Source: Petunia secreta
Lineage: Eukaryota > Streptophyta > Magnoliopsida > Solanales > Solanaceae
Reading direction: 5' to 3'
Length of the DNA: 64,000 nt
Assembly (NCBI GenBank): GCA_029990175.1
Contig: JARKIP010000033.1
Location: 5,270,001-5,334,000, forward strand
Shown here in pieces: positions 10,663-20,483 of the stretch. Positions within the stretch are counted from its first letter, which is position 1. Every line of letters starts with the position of its first letter. The notes under the pieces were generated by a model. That model saw nothing but the letters and a program-made list of their open reading frames with translations, had not been told where the DNA came from and did not search any database. The position numbers were made by a program, and so were the translations under genes.

Positions 10663-11243
10663 TGTAATAGTTCAAGCCCGCTAGTGATATTGTCCGCTCT
10701 GGGCCTAGGCCCACATGGGTTTAAAATGCGTCACTAGGGTCTAAGGCCAGTTAACATATATAACAAGCATCTCTCATGTGTTATGCCGATGTGGGACACT
10801 TAACCCTTAACTGGGGTGTCACATACACACCCCCTCTTATGGACTCAGCGTCCTCGCTGAGGTTTGCCCCCCGTACCCGGGATTTGCCTAGACTCAGCAC
10901 TGAACTCTGTCACGTATCGACAAGGCTGATACGAAGTGGCTTTGATACCATCTGTAACAGCCCAAGCCCACTAGTGATACTGTCCGCATTGGTCCTAGGC
11001 CCTCACGGCTTTAAAACGCGTCACTAGCATTCCTTAACAGGGGTATCATACACCCCCTCTTATGGACTCAGCGTCCTCGCTGAGGTTTGCCCCGCGTACC
11101 GGAATTTGCCTAGACTCAGCACCGAACTCTGTCACTCATCGACAAGGCTGACGCAGAGTGGCTTTGATACCATCTGTAACAGCCCAAGCCTGCTAGTGAT
11201 ACTGTCTGCTTTGGGCTTAGGCCCTCACGGCAGGGGTATCACA
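10663..11243 (-). mobile_element. TRIM element as LTR-internal-LTR-internal-LTR array with target duplication
   Basis: Three related terminal repeats lie at 10663-10823 (161 bp), 10953-11048 (about 96 bp) and 11175-11243 (69 bp). On the plus strand they start TGTAA(C/T)AG and end in ATCA/TCACA. Two internal segments of about 126-129 bp lie between them. On the minus strand each internal segment starts 2 bp after an LTR with TGGTATCAAAGCC, an initiator-Met tRNA primer-binding site, and ends with AAGAGGGGGTG, a polypurine tract. The whole block is flanked by GTCGT at 10658-10662 and 11244-11248, a perfect 5-bp duplication. No coding capacity is present. This fits a terminal-repeat retrotransposon in miniature; its LTR resembles high-copy dicot TRIMs (Cassandra-like wording), which I cannot confirm. 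Confidence 0.88.
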
Positions 11244-11284
11244 GTCGTTTTCAACTTTGAAATAAAATACAAAGTTTCCAATTA

Positions 11285-11767
11285 AAAGAAATGTAGAGGT
11301 AGACCGAAGAAGAATTGGGGCGAGGTAATCCGACAAGACATGACTCATCTCCAGATCACCAAGGACATGACCCTTGACAGGAAAGCATGGAGGCCGAGGA
11401 TTAGGGTAGAAGGTTAGATTGTAGACGATTAATTGCTGACATATTAGCTTTATTATTCTTATACATAGTTGTTTTATCTTGTCCTGCATTCTTTTCCCTA
11501 TTAGTGTTACACATAGTTGTTATTCTTATGCATAGTTGTTTTCTCTGGTTGTTGAGTTTTTATATGGGTACTTGAACTACCATGGTGTTTCTTACCTTGT
11601 TTGTTTTCAAACATGTTTTCAAAATTGTTTGTTTTTAAAATATTTTTAGAATGTTTTTTCTAAGCGAGAGTCTATTGGAAACAACCTCTCCACCTTGGTG
11701 GAGGTAAGTTCTGCGCACATCTCACTCTTCCCTACTTATAGGAGAATACTAGGTATGTTGTTGTAGC
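11285..11767 (+). mobile_element. RTE-type LINE, 3'-terminal fragment
   Basis: Encodes RGRPKKNWGEVIRQDMTHLQITKDMTLDRKAW then IRVEG and stop, the C-terminus of plant RTE LINE ORFs. Next is the RTE 3' region with GGAAACAACCTCTCCACCTTGG, GCGCACATCTCAC and ending ATGTTGTTG. It parallels the larger copy at 20484-21900. It is 5'-truncated to about 480 bp, and its body is interrupted by nothing recognisable. Confidence 0.8.
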
Positions 11768-12239
11768 TTCACATATCTATCCAATAAAATAAAGATTTTA
11801 ACCCTTGAACTTATTCATAGAACTTTGCAAAATTTTAAATATTTAATACAAAAAATATCAAAAAAGAGAAAGAAAAAACAAGTTTACATAATGGCCAGGA
11901 GGCTCAAATGAAATCGGGTTCGATATCAGTATTAAATATAATGTTCATTTTGGTAAATCGAAATCAGTAATACTGGTAGCACCAGTTGGAGCAAAAAATA
12001 GCCTCGGACTAGAACCGACCTGAGCTTGTCTGATCATTCAATTCAAGTTTCGGTGAGAGACTTGCAGAACTATGACACCATAGTCAATAGTTTGCCTTTT
12101 GACCTCCATTATGGTGGTTCAATAGAAATGAACTATGTTTATGTTAATGAATGAATTTCAAATGAAAATACTCCTATGAATCTTCTAAATGACGCGCGGT
12201 GTCCCCTTTTTTGTTCTCTATTTAAAAGTCTGGCTAAGG
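11768..12239. other. no feature seen
   Basis: AT-rich unique-looking sequence with no convincing gene, repeat or element end. Confidence 0.4.
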
Positions 12240-12615
12240 TAACACTTGCCTCCTACTCCTTCTGATGTTCTCCCAAGTCCCAGCTAATTGTCTTGATGTT
12301 TGGCTACACAACACTTGCCTTCGACCCAATATCTTTATTAGTTGCCTTGAATTTTAACTTAGGAAACACTTGCCCTCGACCCTTCACATAATCTCCCAGC
12401 TAATATCCTTGAAGTCTAGCCTAGGCACCAATCTTCCTAGGCAGAACTTGCCTTCGACCCTTTCCCATATTCTCCTAGCTAATTGGTTTGAAGTCTTGGT
12501 TAGGCAGCACTTGCCCTTACCCCTTCCCTCCAAATCTCCCAGATAATTGAAGTCTAGTGTAGGCAACACTTACCTCGATCTCTTCACACATTCTTCCATC
12601 TAATTGTTTTGAAGT
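12240..12615. repeat. degenerate tandem repeat, about 65-bp period
   Basis: About six diverged copies of a unit with the consensus order AACACTTGCC, TCGACCC, TCTCCCAGCTAAT and TTGAAGTCTAGCCTAGG. Copies begin near 12240, 12308, 12366, 12440, 12506 and 12563. The minus-strand open frame at 12384-12569 is just a reading of the repeat. Confidence 0.7.
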
Positions 12616-13009
12616 CATGCCTAGAGTTTTTTTTTTTTTTAAATGAAGGAAATAAATAGGAGGCCATTTTAATTAAATCATGGAAAGTGGAGACAAATGC
12701 TCACAACCAATTAAAATAGAGCACACAAAGTAAAATTTTGTTGAGTTTCGTCCGTATGAATGAATAACAATAAAGTTAAAAAGAACTTCATATAGACAAA
12801 GGGAGAATTTAAAAAATAGGTGAAAAAGATGGTGGTCTTGAAAAATTGAGCACTTTAAAGGTGATTTTTAGAATTGAGCACTTTTACATTAAATGAAGCT
12901 GAAAGTACAGAAACACCCTTACTAATAGAGCACTTTCCATAATTATAAAAATATCACCGCACCTTTTTGTAGCTGAAATTATAAAAAATACTACTACTCG
13001 CTACAAAGT

Positions 13010-13625
13010 AGAAACAATCCCAATCCTTCTGTATTTATTCATATAGTCACATACATTTTCTGAATAAATAAGGCTAAATCATCATCTATTCGCTCATATA
13101 CCAAAATCAAAGCAAAATATAATATCAGACCAATTTGACATCATTTCTTTATATAGTTGCAAAATATCATATTTATTTTGTACATAAATGATGCCAAATT
13201 TCACTTTATTCGTTCACAGAAATACATATGAAAATATAAAATCAAGACAATCCTTTTGCATTTACCTACAAGTGAGCCAAACTACTATGCCTATTTTACA
13301 TACAAATTTCACCAAATCGTCATCACTTTTCCTATATACAAAAATTCAAACTAAAACTAAAACTAAAATCAAAACAATCTGCCTGCATTTACTTACAAGT
13401 GAGCTCAACTACGCTGTCCATTTTACAAGTAAATAATACCAAATCGTCGTTACTTTTCCCATATACAAAAATCAAAAGTAAAAATGAAATCAAGACAATC
13501 CATCTGTATTTACTTACAAGTGAGTCAAACTATTATGTATATTTTACAAGCAAATGATACCAAATCATCAGCACTCTGCCCATATAGAAAAATTCAGAGT
13601 AAAAATAAAACAAGGCCAATCCAAT
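13010..13625 (+). repeat. five-copy tandem repeat, about 120-bp period
   Basis: Units start at the phrase CAATCC..CTG/TATTTA.. near 13021, 13133, 13249, 13376 and 13497, with a partial sixth near 13616. Each contains TTTAC(T/C)TACAAGTGAG, ATTTTACA, ACCAAATC.TC and CATATA.AAAAATC in the same order. Later units are more alike than the first two. The array lies inside the inverted-repeat element. Confidence 0.8.
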
Positions 13626-13746
13626 ATTATTTGCCATTAAAAGACTGTTATAATGTTGCTTCCTTTATATCTTTCTCTCTTTTTTTATTACCCTGTCATT
13701 TATCATAATCCAAACAAACCCTTGCTGCGACTGTGAAAAATCTCCT

Positions 13747-13959
13747 ATGTACAAAACTGAGCTCTTCTCCTCCGCGTCGTTGGCGGAATTTATATCTATG
13801 TTTTCTACTATTCTGTTTGCTATTGTTATGCTGACTTATACAACAATAGATTTGGAGAATCTACTCGAACCTTGTGTTCATAAATCTTATAGGAAGCAAT
13901 ATAAGCTAAATAATATAGAAAAAGAAGTTGTGGAGCCACCGCCGGTGATGGTGAACTAG
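13747..13959 (+). CDS. small ORF of 70 residues in the inverted-repeat element, unrecognised
   Basis: Encodes a short protein with a hydrophobic segment at about residues 14-32 (FISMFSTILFAIVMLTYTT) flanked by polar sequence and ending PPPVMVN. The local GC content is higher than the neighbouring array, as expected for a captured gene piece. I do not recognise it; a captured exon or a chance ORF are both possible. Confidence 0.2.
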   Translation: MYKTELFSSASLAEFISMFSTILFAIVMLTYTTIDLENLLEPCVHKSYRKQYKLNNIEKEVVEPPPVMVN

Positions 13960-14404
13960 CTCTGATTCCAGAAACTTCTTCTAGTTCGCTTTCTCCTTCT
14001 CCTTATGTCAATAACCACAATCGACATGGCGGTGGCGGAGAAACTTCTTCCTTTGCGAACTAGAAACTTGATGAAATCTGGAGTTAATGAGCTTTTCCAA
14101 CGACTTCCAAGATACCGTATTAAAAAGATGGTGACAAATTTGCCGCCGACATCATCATTGGTGATAATAAAAAGAGTGAGTTAGTGAGAAAAAGAAGAGA
14201 AGTGAAAGATGGATTTTTTAGAGAGAGAGTTTGAAACAAGAATTGCCAGATAATTACGGAAAAGTGTTTAAGGGGTAGAAGTGAAAATATCTTTAAAAGT
14301 GCTTAAAAATTCGATAGTATAAAAAAAAGTGCTCAACAAATCAAGACCATGCCCAAAAGTTCTAAATTTCCAAAAAAAAAAATGATAGGTAAAGCAAAAA
14401 AATT

Positions 14405-14835
14405 CACTGAATGCCCTCCATAAGGAGTGGTTTTACAAAATTGTCAGTGTTAAGCAATGTTTTAGTAAAATACCCTTATTCGGCACGGAGCCAAGACTTC
14501 AAGGCAAAAATTTATAAGTATTGGCACGGGGCCAAGACTTCAAGGGCAATTGTTGTTTTGCCAACACTTCAAGTTATACGGCGAGAATGCAGGAAGATAC
14601 TGGAAGGGGCAAGTCTTGGCCTTTAGCCAAGACTTACGACCAAGTGCGGCAAGTGCTGCCTTTTGCCAACATTTGAAGGGATAAGTGTTGAAAAATAGAG
14701 AAGAGTTAAAGGCAAGTCCTGGCCCCGTGCCAAGAGTTTGACAGGGGCATTTTCGTCCAGATTTTTTTTCATTAAACTTAACGAGGGCATTTTTACAAAA
14801 TCAGTGTTAGCGCGGGCAAAAAGGGAAACCATTGC
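14405..14835. repeat. short element rich in palindromes and direct repeats
   Basis: Contains a perfect hairpin with 10-bp arms AAGTCTTGGC (14611-14620) and GCCAAGACTT (14626-14635). It also has two direct copies of GGCACGG.GCCAAGACTTCAAG (near 14481 and 14524) and a further inverted relative near 14715-14740. A phrase TTTTACAAAAT(TG)TCAGTGTTA occurs close to both ends (14423 and 14795) in direct orientation. No coding sequence. It looks like a non-autonomous DNA element of unknown family. Confidence 0.45.
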
Positions 14836-15199
14836 TTATGGTGCCATATTTCTGCAGATCGGCCTAGGTAAAGGCCTTTCGAAATAATTTATTAGTTAGC
14901 CATTTATTGTAACAATTTTATAACTATAGCCACTCATTTTCAGGTCGCAATAGGCCAACATGGTTTTCTAATTTTTTGGGTCTCGCAACTTTAGACCAAA
15001 AACTCAATGCATCATTTGGTCCATCTTTGGAGGTGTGAGACAAAGGTAAGTTAAAAAAAAGGTTTTTGTTTTAATAGGTAAAGGATCCTTCATTAGAATT
15101 AATTCTAATGGCCTAAAACGTGTACAAAAAATTAACCCCCAAGTTTTTAAGTTTCCACTTTCCACCCCCTACATAAGCCTCATTCCCTCCCCCCTCCCC
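14836..15199. other. no feature seen
   Basis: No gene or recognised repeat. The left edge of the MULE may lie near the end of this stretch, but I see no sequence that pairs with the right edge. Confidence 0.4.
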
Positions 15200-15596
15200 T
15201 CCAAAAAAAAATGGAAAAAAAGAATTTTCCCTTCCAAAAACATCCCCTCGCCATCCCCCACCTCGCCCTCACTGCTCCGCCGCTTCCGGCGGCTTTCCGG
15301 CTGGATTTTTTTATTTTTTTGATTCACTATCAGCTCCCCAAAGTAGATTCAACCACCATTTCTAAGTTTACTATGTTTTTGCAACAGATTTGTTGTAAAC
15401 AAATTTGAGAAATTTCAAAATTTCCTCCACCATTTCCATCAACAATCTCAGCTATTCCTCGTGGATTTCAGCCACATTTGCTCTCTGGTAAGTGTTCTTA
15501 AACTTTATAGTTGAGAAATGCAATTTGAAGCTACGGTATTGAGAAATTGCATGAACTGGGTTTGGTTTCTGGTGAAACATCCGTCGACGAGATTTT

Positions 15597-15840
15597 GGTG
15601 TTTAAACATCTCGTTGATGTTTTTGTGCACATTGTATTATATGTTTAAACATATGTGGCTGTTGAGTGTATGTTTAAACCATCAAATGCTAAAACATTTG
15701 GATTTATGTTTAAACATTTGGGATGATGTTTAGTAGTCCTGAATGATATCTAAACATCATTGAGAATGTTTAAACATCATTCCAAAACATTTGGAATGAT
15801 GTTTAAACATTCTCAATGATGTTTAGTAATCCTGAATAAT
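15597..15840. repeat. palindrome array 1 (5' of transposase exon) with a perfect 37-bp hairpin
   Basis: Several GTTTAAAC cores (near 15599, 15642, 15673, 15708, 15770, 15801). 15750-15786 and 15790-15826 are perfect 37-bp reverse complements separated by ACA. Around the hairpin a 22-bp phrase (ATGTTTAGTA.TCCTGAAT.AT) is repeated directly at 15726-15747 and 15819-15840. Confidence 0.9.
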
Positions 15841-17339
15841 TTGGACGATGATGAGTTGTGCATCATCTCTGACAGGCATAGAAGCATTGAAAAAGTTGTT
15901 TCTAAGATTTTCCCATTTGCTAATTATGGTTATTGCATGAGGCACCTTGGTGAGAACCTCCGCACAACTTCTCATTGTGGAGATGTAATTGGTAAATACA
16001 TTACTGCAGCGGAGGCGTATATGGTTGCTCAATTCGATAAGCATTTGAAAGAAATTGAAGATATTGACCCGAGGGTATCAACCTATATGGTTGATCTTGG
16101 GGTTGAGAAGTGGAGCAGCGCACACTTCCATGGAAATAGGTACCTGAATTACACCAAACATATTTTGTTATTTGAATATTTCTGTCTGATGTTTAAACAT
16201 TATTGTGAATTTTTAAACATATAAATAAATGTTTCAGTATGTGTGACTGCATTTCTAAATATTTTAATGGATGTTTGAAACATATATGTTGATGTTTTAT
16301 ATGTGTTCACGACAATTTAGCAGATGTTTGAAACATTGTAGTTGATGTTGAAAACATTGTGGTGGATGTTTAAACATATAAACGAATGTTTCAGTATGTG
16401 TGACTGCATTTCTAAATATTAGATGTTTGAAACATATATGTTGATGTTTAATATGTGTTCACGACAATTTAGTATACGTTTGGAACATTGTGGTTGATGT
16501 TGGAAACATTGTGGTGGATGTAAACATATATATTGATGTTTGTCTATTCACAACATTGTTATTGCTTGTGACATATTTTGTTGTTCAGGTTTCAGATTAA
16601 GGTTCATATCAACTTTATTGTTTGTTAATATTGTAGGTTCAATGTGATGACCACAAACATTGCCGAGTCCGTTAACTCAATGTTTAGGAATCAAAAAGAA
16701 TTTTCAATTGATGTTCTTTTCAATGCTATAAATGAGAACTATGATGAAAAGTTTCTTCAGAAGCACATGGAATTTGTGAACAGTTCAAACACTTGTGTCC
16801 CCGTAATTGAAGACGTGATATCAACCAACAATTTATTGGGCAGCAAGCTTCTGGTGCATCGAGTGAATACCCATTTTTTCAAAGTAAAAGGAGGAGGTCC
16901 AACAAATATAACTTATGAGGTGGACCTACACAACAGGACATGTACTTGTAAGTGGTTTGATTTGGACAAGGTACCTTGTCCACATGCAATGACAGCTATT
17001 AGGGTGAAGTATCCATATGAGTTTCGGAGGAAAACCTACGCATACACGTCGCCATATTATTATGTAGATTCCTACTTGCTTGCATATGCCGAAACAATCT
17101 ATCCCGTTCCGGATAAACAATCTTGGTATGGCTGTCCTCAGGAGCTAAAGGAATGGAAATTACCTTGCCCTTACTTGAAACTCGGCTGCGGAAGAAGGAG
17201 GATGGCGAGAATTCCATCCGTTGAGAAGCGATTCAAAAAGAGGAGAAACAAATGCGGGATCTGCAAAAGGCTTTGGCACAAAAGAACTACATGCCCAACA
17301 GTTACAAGACCAAGTCAGAATGAAGAAACAAGTGTTTAG
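15841..17339 (+). pseudogene. mudrA-like MULE transposase, 5'-truncated, two exons
   Basis: Exons at about 15841-16139 and 16637-17339, joined in frame across a GT-AG intron (16140-16636). Visible in order: the end of the DDE domain with LCIISDRHRSIEKV and the conserved YCMRHLGENLR, then MTTNIAESVNSMF. Next is a SWIM zinc finger, CTCKWFDLDKVPCPH (CxC..CxH), and near the C-terminus a zinc knuckle CGICKRLWHKRTTC (C-x2-C-x4-H-x4-C). This is the normal domain order of MuDR-family transposases, which cut and insert element ends. The N-terminal half, including the first catalytic Asp region, is missing: upstream is only a palindrome array and a possible leader. The rest has no internal stop. The intron is made entirely of array sequence. 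Confidence 0.85.
16190..16570. repeat. palindrome array 2, filling the transposase intron
   Basis: Cores ATGTTTAAACAT and variants ATGTTTGAAACAT or ATGTTGAAAACAT. About 157 bp are duplicated in tandem: the phrase GTTTCAGTATGTGTGACTGC occurs at 16231 and again at 16388, with matching sequence following each. Confidence 0.85.
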
Positions 17340-17509
17340 TTGCTGCTTTAAACAATCCTTTTCTTTAGGTGTTTGTTGTTTAATTTCTGAACTTCGTTTT
17401 TGACAATCCTTTAATATGTAATTTCTGTTTAGACAATCATTTATTTATGTTCGCATTAAGTTATTAAGTTGTGTCTTGTTTTCTCATACTTCGCCTGACT
17501 CTATTTTTA

Positions 17510-17770
17510 ATATAAAATGTTTGATCGCACTTGAAACTGTTCTAAACATCTTGAAAAATGTTTAAACATAAAACTAAATGTTTAAACATCATGAAAATGT
17601 TCAAACATCTGACAATTGTGTAAACATTAGAACAAATGTTTCAACATAAGTTAATATGTTTAAACATCACATGTAATGTCTAAACATATTAGAAAATATT
17701 TCGGATTCTACTGAATATATTAAACATCCCACTTAATGTTTAAACATCAGGATGGATGTTTCAACATAAC
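17510..17770. repeat. palindrome array 3, downstream of the transposase
   Basis: Runs of 12-bp cores at close to 20-bp steps. Examples are ATGTTTAAACAT, 7-bp spacer, ATGTTCAAACAT, 8-bp spacer, TGTGTAAACAT, 8-bp spacer, ATGTTTCAACAT, 8-bp spacer, ATGTTTAAACAT. Confidence 0.9.
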
Positions 17771-18043
17771 TGTGCAAAACTGCACGTCTACACTAGAAAG
17801 GCACATTACAAAACTGCACGTCTACACTGAAAAGACACATTGTAAAACTGTACGTCTACAGAGAAAAAGACACATTTAGTCCACAAGGTGCCTCTTCAAG
17901 TATAAATGGTGACTTTTAAAAACCACTATAACAGCTTATAAACACCCAACACTATATGCACCAACGGTATATGCAAATTTTCCATTACTAACAACTTCAA
18001 CAGCAAAATTATATCTGAATCAGGATCAAACGAATCCTTATAG
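17771..18043 (+). other. spacer with short CTGCACGTCTACACT direct repeats
   Basis: AAAACTGCACGTCTACACT(A/G)AAA occurs three times (near 17776, 17810 and 17844, the last one diverged), about 34 bp apart. The rest is unassigned leader sequence ahead of a small ORF. Confidence 0.6.
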
Positions 18044-18295
18044 GTTGGCAATAGTGATCAGGAATCCCATCGAAATCGACCAATACAGAATGCCCAGCAA
18101 AGAGACCGGCGAGGCAATATAAATTGGGATGTTGCAATTCTAAATGATGACATGTTGGAGATGAATCGATCCATGAAAATACTACGAACAGATTTATAGC
18201 GTTTAAGGTACAAGCAAGCGAGGAATCACCGAAGGGTCATGCAAATAATTACAGAAATCTTGGATGAACTGGAAATGGAGATTGCAGAAGGATGA
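18044..18295 (+). pseudogene. small MULE-internal ORF A, decayed, coiled-coil-like
   Basis: One frame from 18044 to 18295 has a single stop (18197-18199). Reading through it gives about 83 residues: a basic N-terminal part (SHRNRPIQNAQQRDRRGN), then NWDVAILNDDMLEMNRSMKI, and after the stop RYKQARNHRRVMQIITEILD and an acidic end. The heptad-like hydrophobic spacing and charge suggest a helix or coiled coil. No family is recognised. Its position between the transposase and the ULP1-like gene and its resemblance in layout to the ORF at 20154-20336 suggest a third gene of this MULE. Confidence 0.35.
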
Positions 18296-18524
18296 AGTTT
18301 AAGATATATTTTAAGTTTTTACATATGAACTTGTTCCCTTATAGAACGTATTATTACGTTTTGAACGTTAGATTACATTTAAGTTTCATAAATCATGTAA
18401 TTGTGGTTATCGAATGTATTAATATATTGCATTCAGTTTTTTTAAATAACCAGTCGATTTTTGTTTTCTTCTTATATGTTTCTTATCATTTTAGTGAAAA
18501 TGCATTGCTAAACAAGCAGCCAGG

Positions 18525-18870
18525 ATGTTAAACATTTATCAATATGTTTAAACATCTGTCGTGATGTTTAAACATAACACTCGATGTTTAACCATCACAT
18601 GTGATGTTTAAACATAAAGCTTTACATCTCCGTTGATGTTTAAACATCACGACAGATGTTTAAACATATTGATAAATGTTTAAGATCCTGCCAGATAATC
18701 TAAACATCATAACTGATATTTAAACATTTCTTTAGATGTTTAATATCACAACAAATGTTTAAACATCTGTTAGGATGTTTAAACATTGCGACTGATGTTT
18801 GCAACATAGCATGATATGTTTACACATTTCATGAAATATTTAAACATATCATGTTATGTTTGGATGTAGC
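18525..18870. repeat. palindrome array 4 with perfect 48-bp inverted arms
   Basis: The most regular array. ATGTTTAAACAT cores are separated by exactly 8 bp at 18544-18624 (spacers CTGTCGTG, AACACTCG, CACATGTG) and at 18636-18680 (CACGACAG, ATTGATAA). 18528-18575 and 18636-18683 are perfect 48-bp reverse complements, spanning cores and spacers alike, 60 bp apart. Confidence 0.92.
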
Positions 18871-19389
18871 AATCTATTTTTTTTGCAAGTTTTCGACCAT
18901 ATTTTGAGTGATAAGACGTATAATTACACATTTTGAATGATAAACTTAATGATTAAGTATATAAAGTATAATTCCGTCGATATTGAAGGTGTTTGAAGTG
19001 ATAACACTAATGATTGGTATTTCTATCAATTAAGGTTGAGGTGTTTGAGTGAAAGGTGTTAGTGTTATGAGTAAAAACACTAACAACTAAGCGTTTACAT
19101 ATATTTTTATTGAAAGGTGAACATATTGGTAGTTTAAACTCCAACAAGTAGTCGTTCCTATGTGTATGTAAAGATTTTGAACAAAATTGGAGTGAGAACT
19201 CTATTTTAACTTGTTAACTCATGTAGATGAACATTAATAAAGGAGTTTGTAGTGATCTATCAAATGATTAGATTTAATCTAAGTTTTCATCGAAATTGAA
19301 GAGTTTAGGAGTGAAAACGGTAAAAAAAATTAACACTTTGAAGTAATTATACATTGATAATTGAACTCATTCTTATTGCAAACTCAAAC
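18871..19389. other. AT-rich spacer inside the MULE
   Basis: No ORF. A loosely repeated phrase (about TTGAAGTGATAACACTAATGATT, then GAGTGAAAACACTAAC...) recurs with heavy divergence. Possibly an old tandem repeat. Confidence 0.4.
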
Positions 19390-19645
19390 TTAAGTATAAA
19401 CATCTAACAAGATATTTAAACATTCGGTTGTAACGTTTAAACATTAGTACTTATGTTTAACCATTTACTCGCCATGTATAAACATCTAGATGTATGTTTA
19501 AACATTACAATTATATGTTTAAATATAGATATTCATGTTTGCACATCGACCGTGATGTTTCAAACATACCAAGACGATGTTCAACATTCTTTCGAGATGT
19601 TTAAACATTTTGTGAGATGTGTAAACATGCTTGATGATGTTTTTT
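19390..19645. repeat. palindrome array 5
   Basis: About eleven cores at 20-21 bp steps, including ACGTTTAAACAT, ATGTTTAACCAT, ATGTATAAACAT, ATGTTTAAACAT, ATGTTTGCACAT, ATGTTTCAAACAT and GTGTAAACAT. More diverged than array 4. Confidence 0.85.
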
Positions 19646-20018
19646 AAAAACTGCATTGATGCCAAAATAATTATTTGGTGTGAATATGCATTTTTTTTTG
19701 TGCCAATTAGCAGTTGTACTTGATGTGAATGTTAAGTTATTTTAATGCGTTCAAGAAAAAATATGAAGAGGGTGTATGTGAAGTTATGAAGGGATGTATA
19801 TGAAGTTATAAAGGGATGTATGTGAATAGGCACATACACAACTAAAAATGAATAGGCACCTCCTGTAAAAATCACATATGCAGCCGAAAAGGCACCAATT
19901 TTTGCCTATATATATGTGCCATAATTACTTCCATCCAGCCCAAATAAAATATGAAGCAAAAAATACAAACCAACTCGATGACAATCAAACACATATGCAG
20001 CAAGCAACAATAACAACA

Positions 20019-20336
20019 ACAAAGATGCCGCAGAGGAAGGCACCCAAGGGCACCAGAACATGATCGTAGAGTGCCAAGGACGACTGAAATCGAGCATGTC
20101 CATGAAGATATTGCAGCCTTGGGCATAGATATAGATTAGTTACTAGTGGAAATATGGAGGATCAAGTGACACAATTAACCAATAGGTTTGACCAATTCCT
20201 TAAGGAATATAAGAGAGATATACACCTTATCAAGCGTATGCTCCATGGTATTCAAGTTGAACTGAAGAATGACCCACGCAGAACTACTCTACACCACCAC
20301 GTTCTTCAGCGGCACACACATGAAGTGAAGAAATAA
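20019..20336 (+). CDS. small MULE-internal ORF B, coiled-coil-like
   Basis: An intact ORF of 60 residues at 20154-20336 begins MEDQVTQLTNRFDQFLKEYK and continues RDIHLIKRMLHGIQVELKND, strongly helical with a heptad-like pattern. Just upstream (20019-20137), in other frames, are MPQRKAPKGTRT and HDRRVPRTTEIEHVHEDIAALGIDID. A basic-then-acidic leader followed by a coiled coil is the same plan as in ORF A (18044-18295), so a frameshifted longer gene is likely. TATATATA at 19905 could be its TATA box. Function unknown. Confidence 0.35.
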
Positions 20337-20483
20337 TGTAGTTTGAATAATCTCCTTTTAAGTCTAGTCAATTAATTTCTCTGTTTATTTTGAATGTCAT
20401 GTTTTGTAGTATTGTCCTTTCATTTTCAGTTTAATTTATGCATGTTTTGAATATTTATGAAGTGGTATTAATTTTTTTTATAA

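Larger units (their letters stand above)
12832..14350. mobile_element. inverted-repeat DNA element of about 1.5 kb
   Basis: The left end reads GGTCTTGAAAAATTGAGCAC. The reverse complement of the right end reads GGTCTTGATTTGTTGAGCAC. In both ends a second TTGAGCACTTTT or TTAAGCACTTTT lies about 25-30 bp further in, so the ends are imperfect terminal inverted repeats with a repeated sub-motif. The interior holds a 120-bp tandem array (13010-13625) and a short GC-richer segment with a small ORF. No transposase is present. I could not find a convincing target duplication, so exact limits and superfamily (MULE-like is my guess) are open. Confidence 0.55.

Noticed and set aside
10840..11160. 5S rRNA-like sequence in the TRIM, as in Cassandra elements
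   Set aside because: I looked for the conserved 5S internal promoter phrases and did not see them convincingly, so I do not call a 5S-derived gene or name the element Cassandra.
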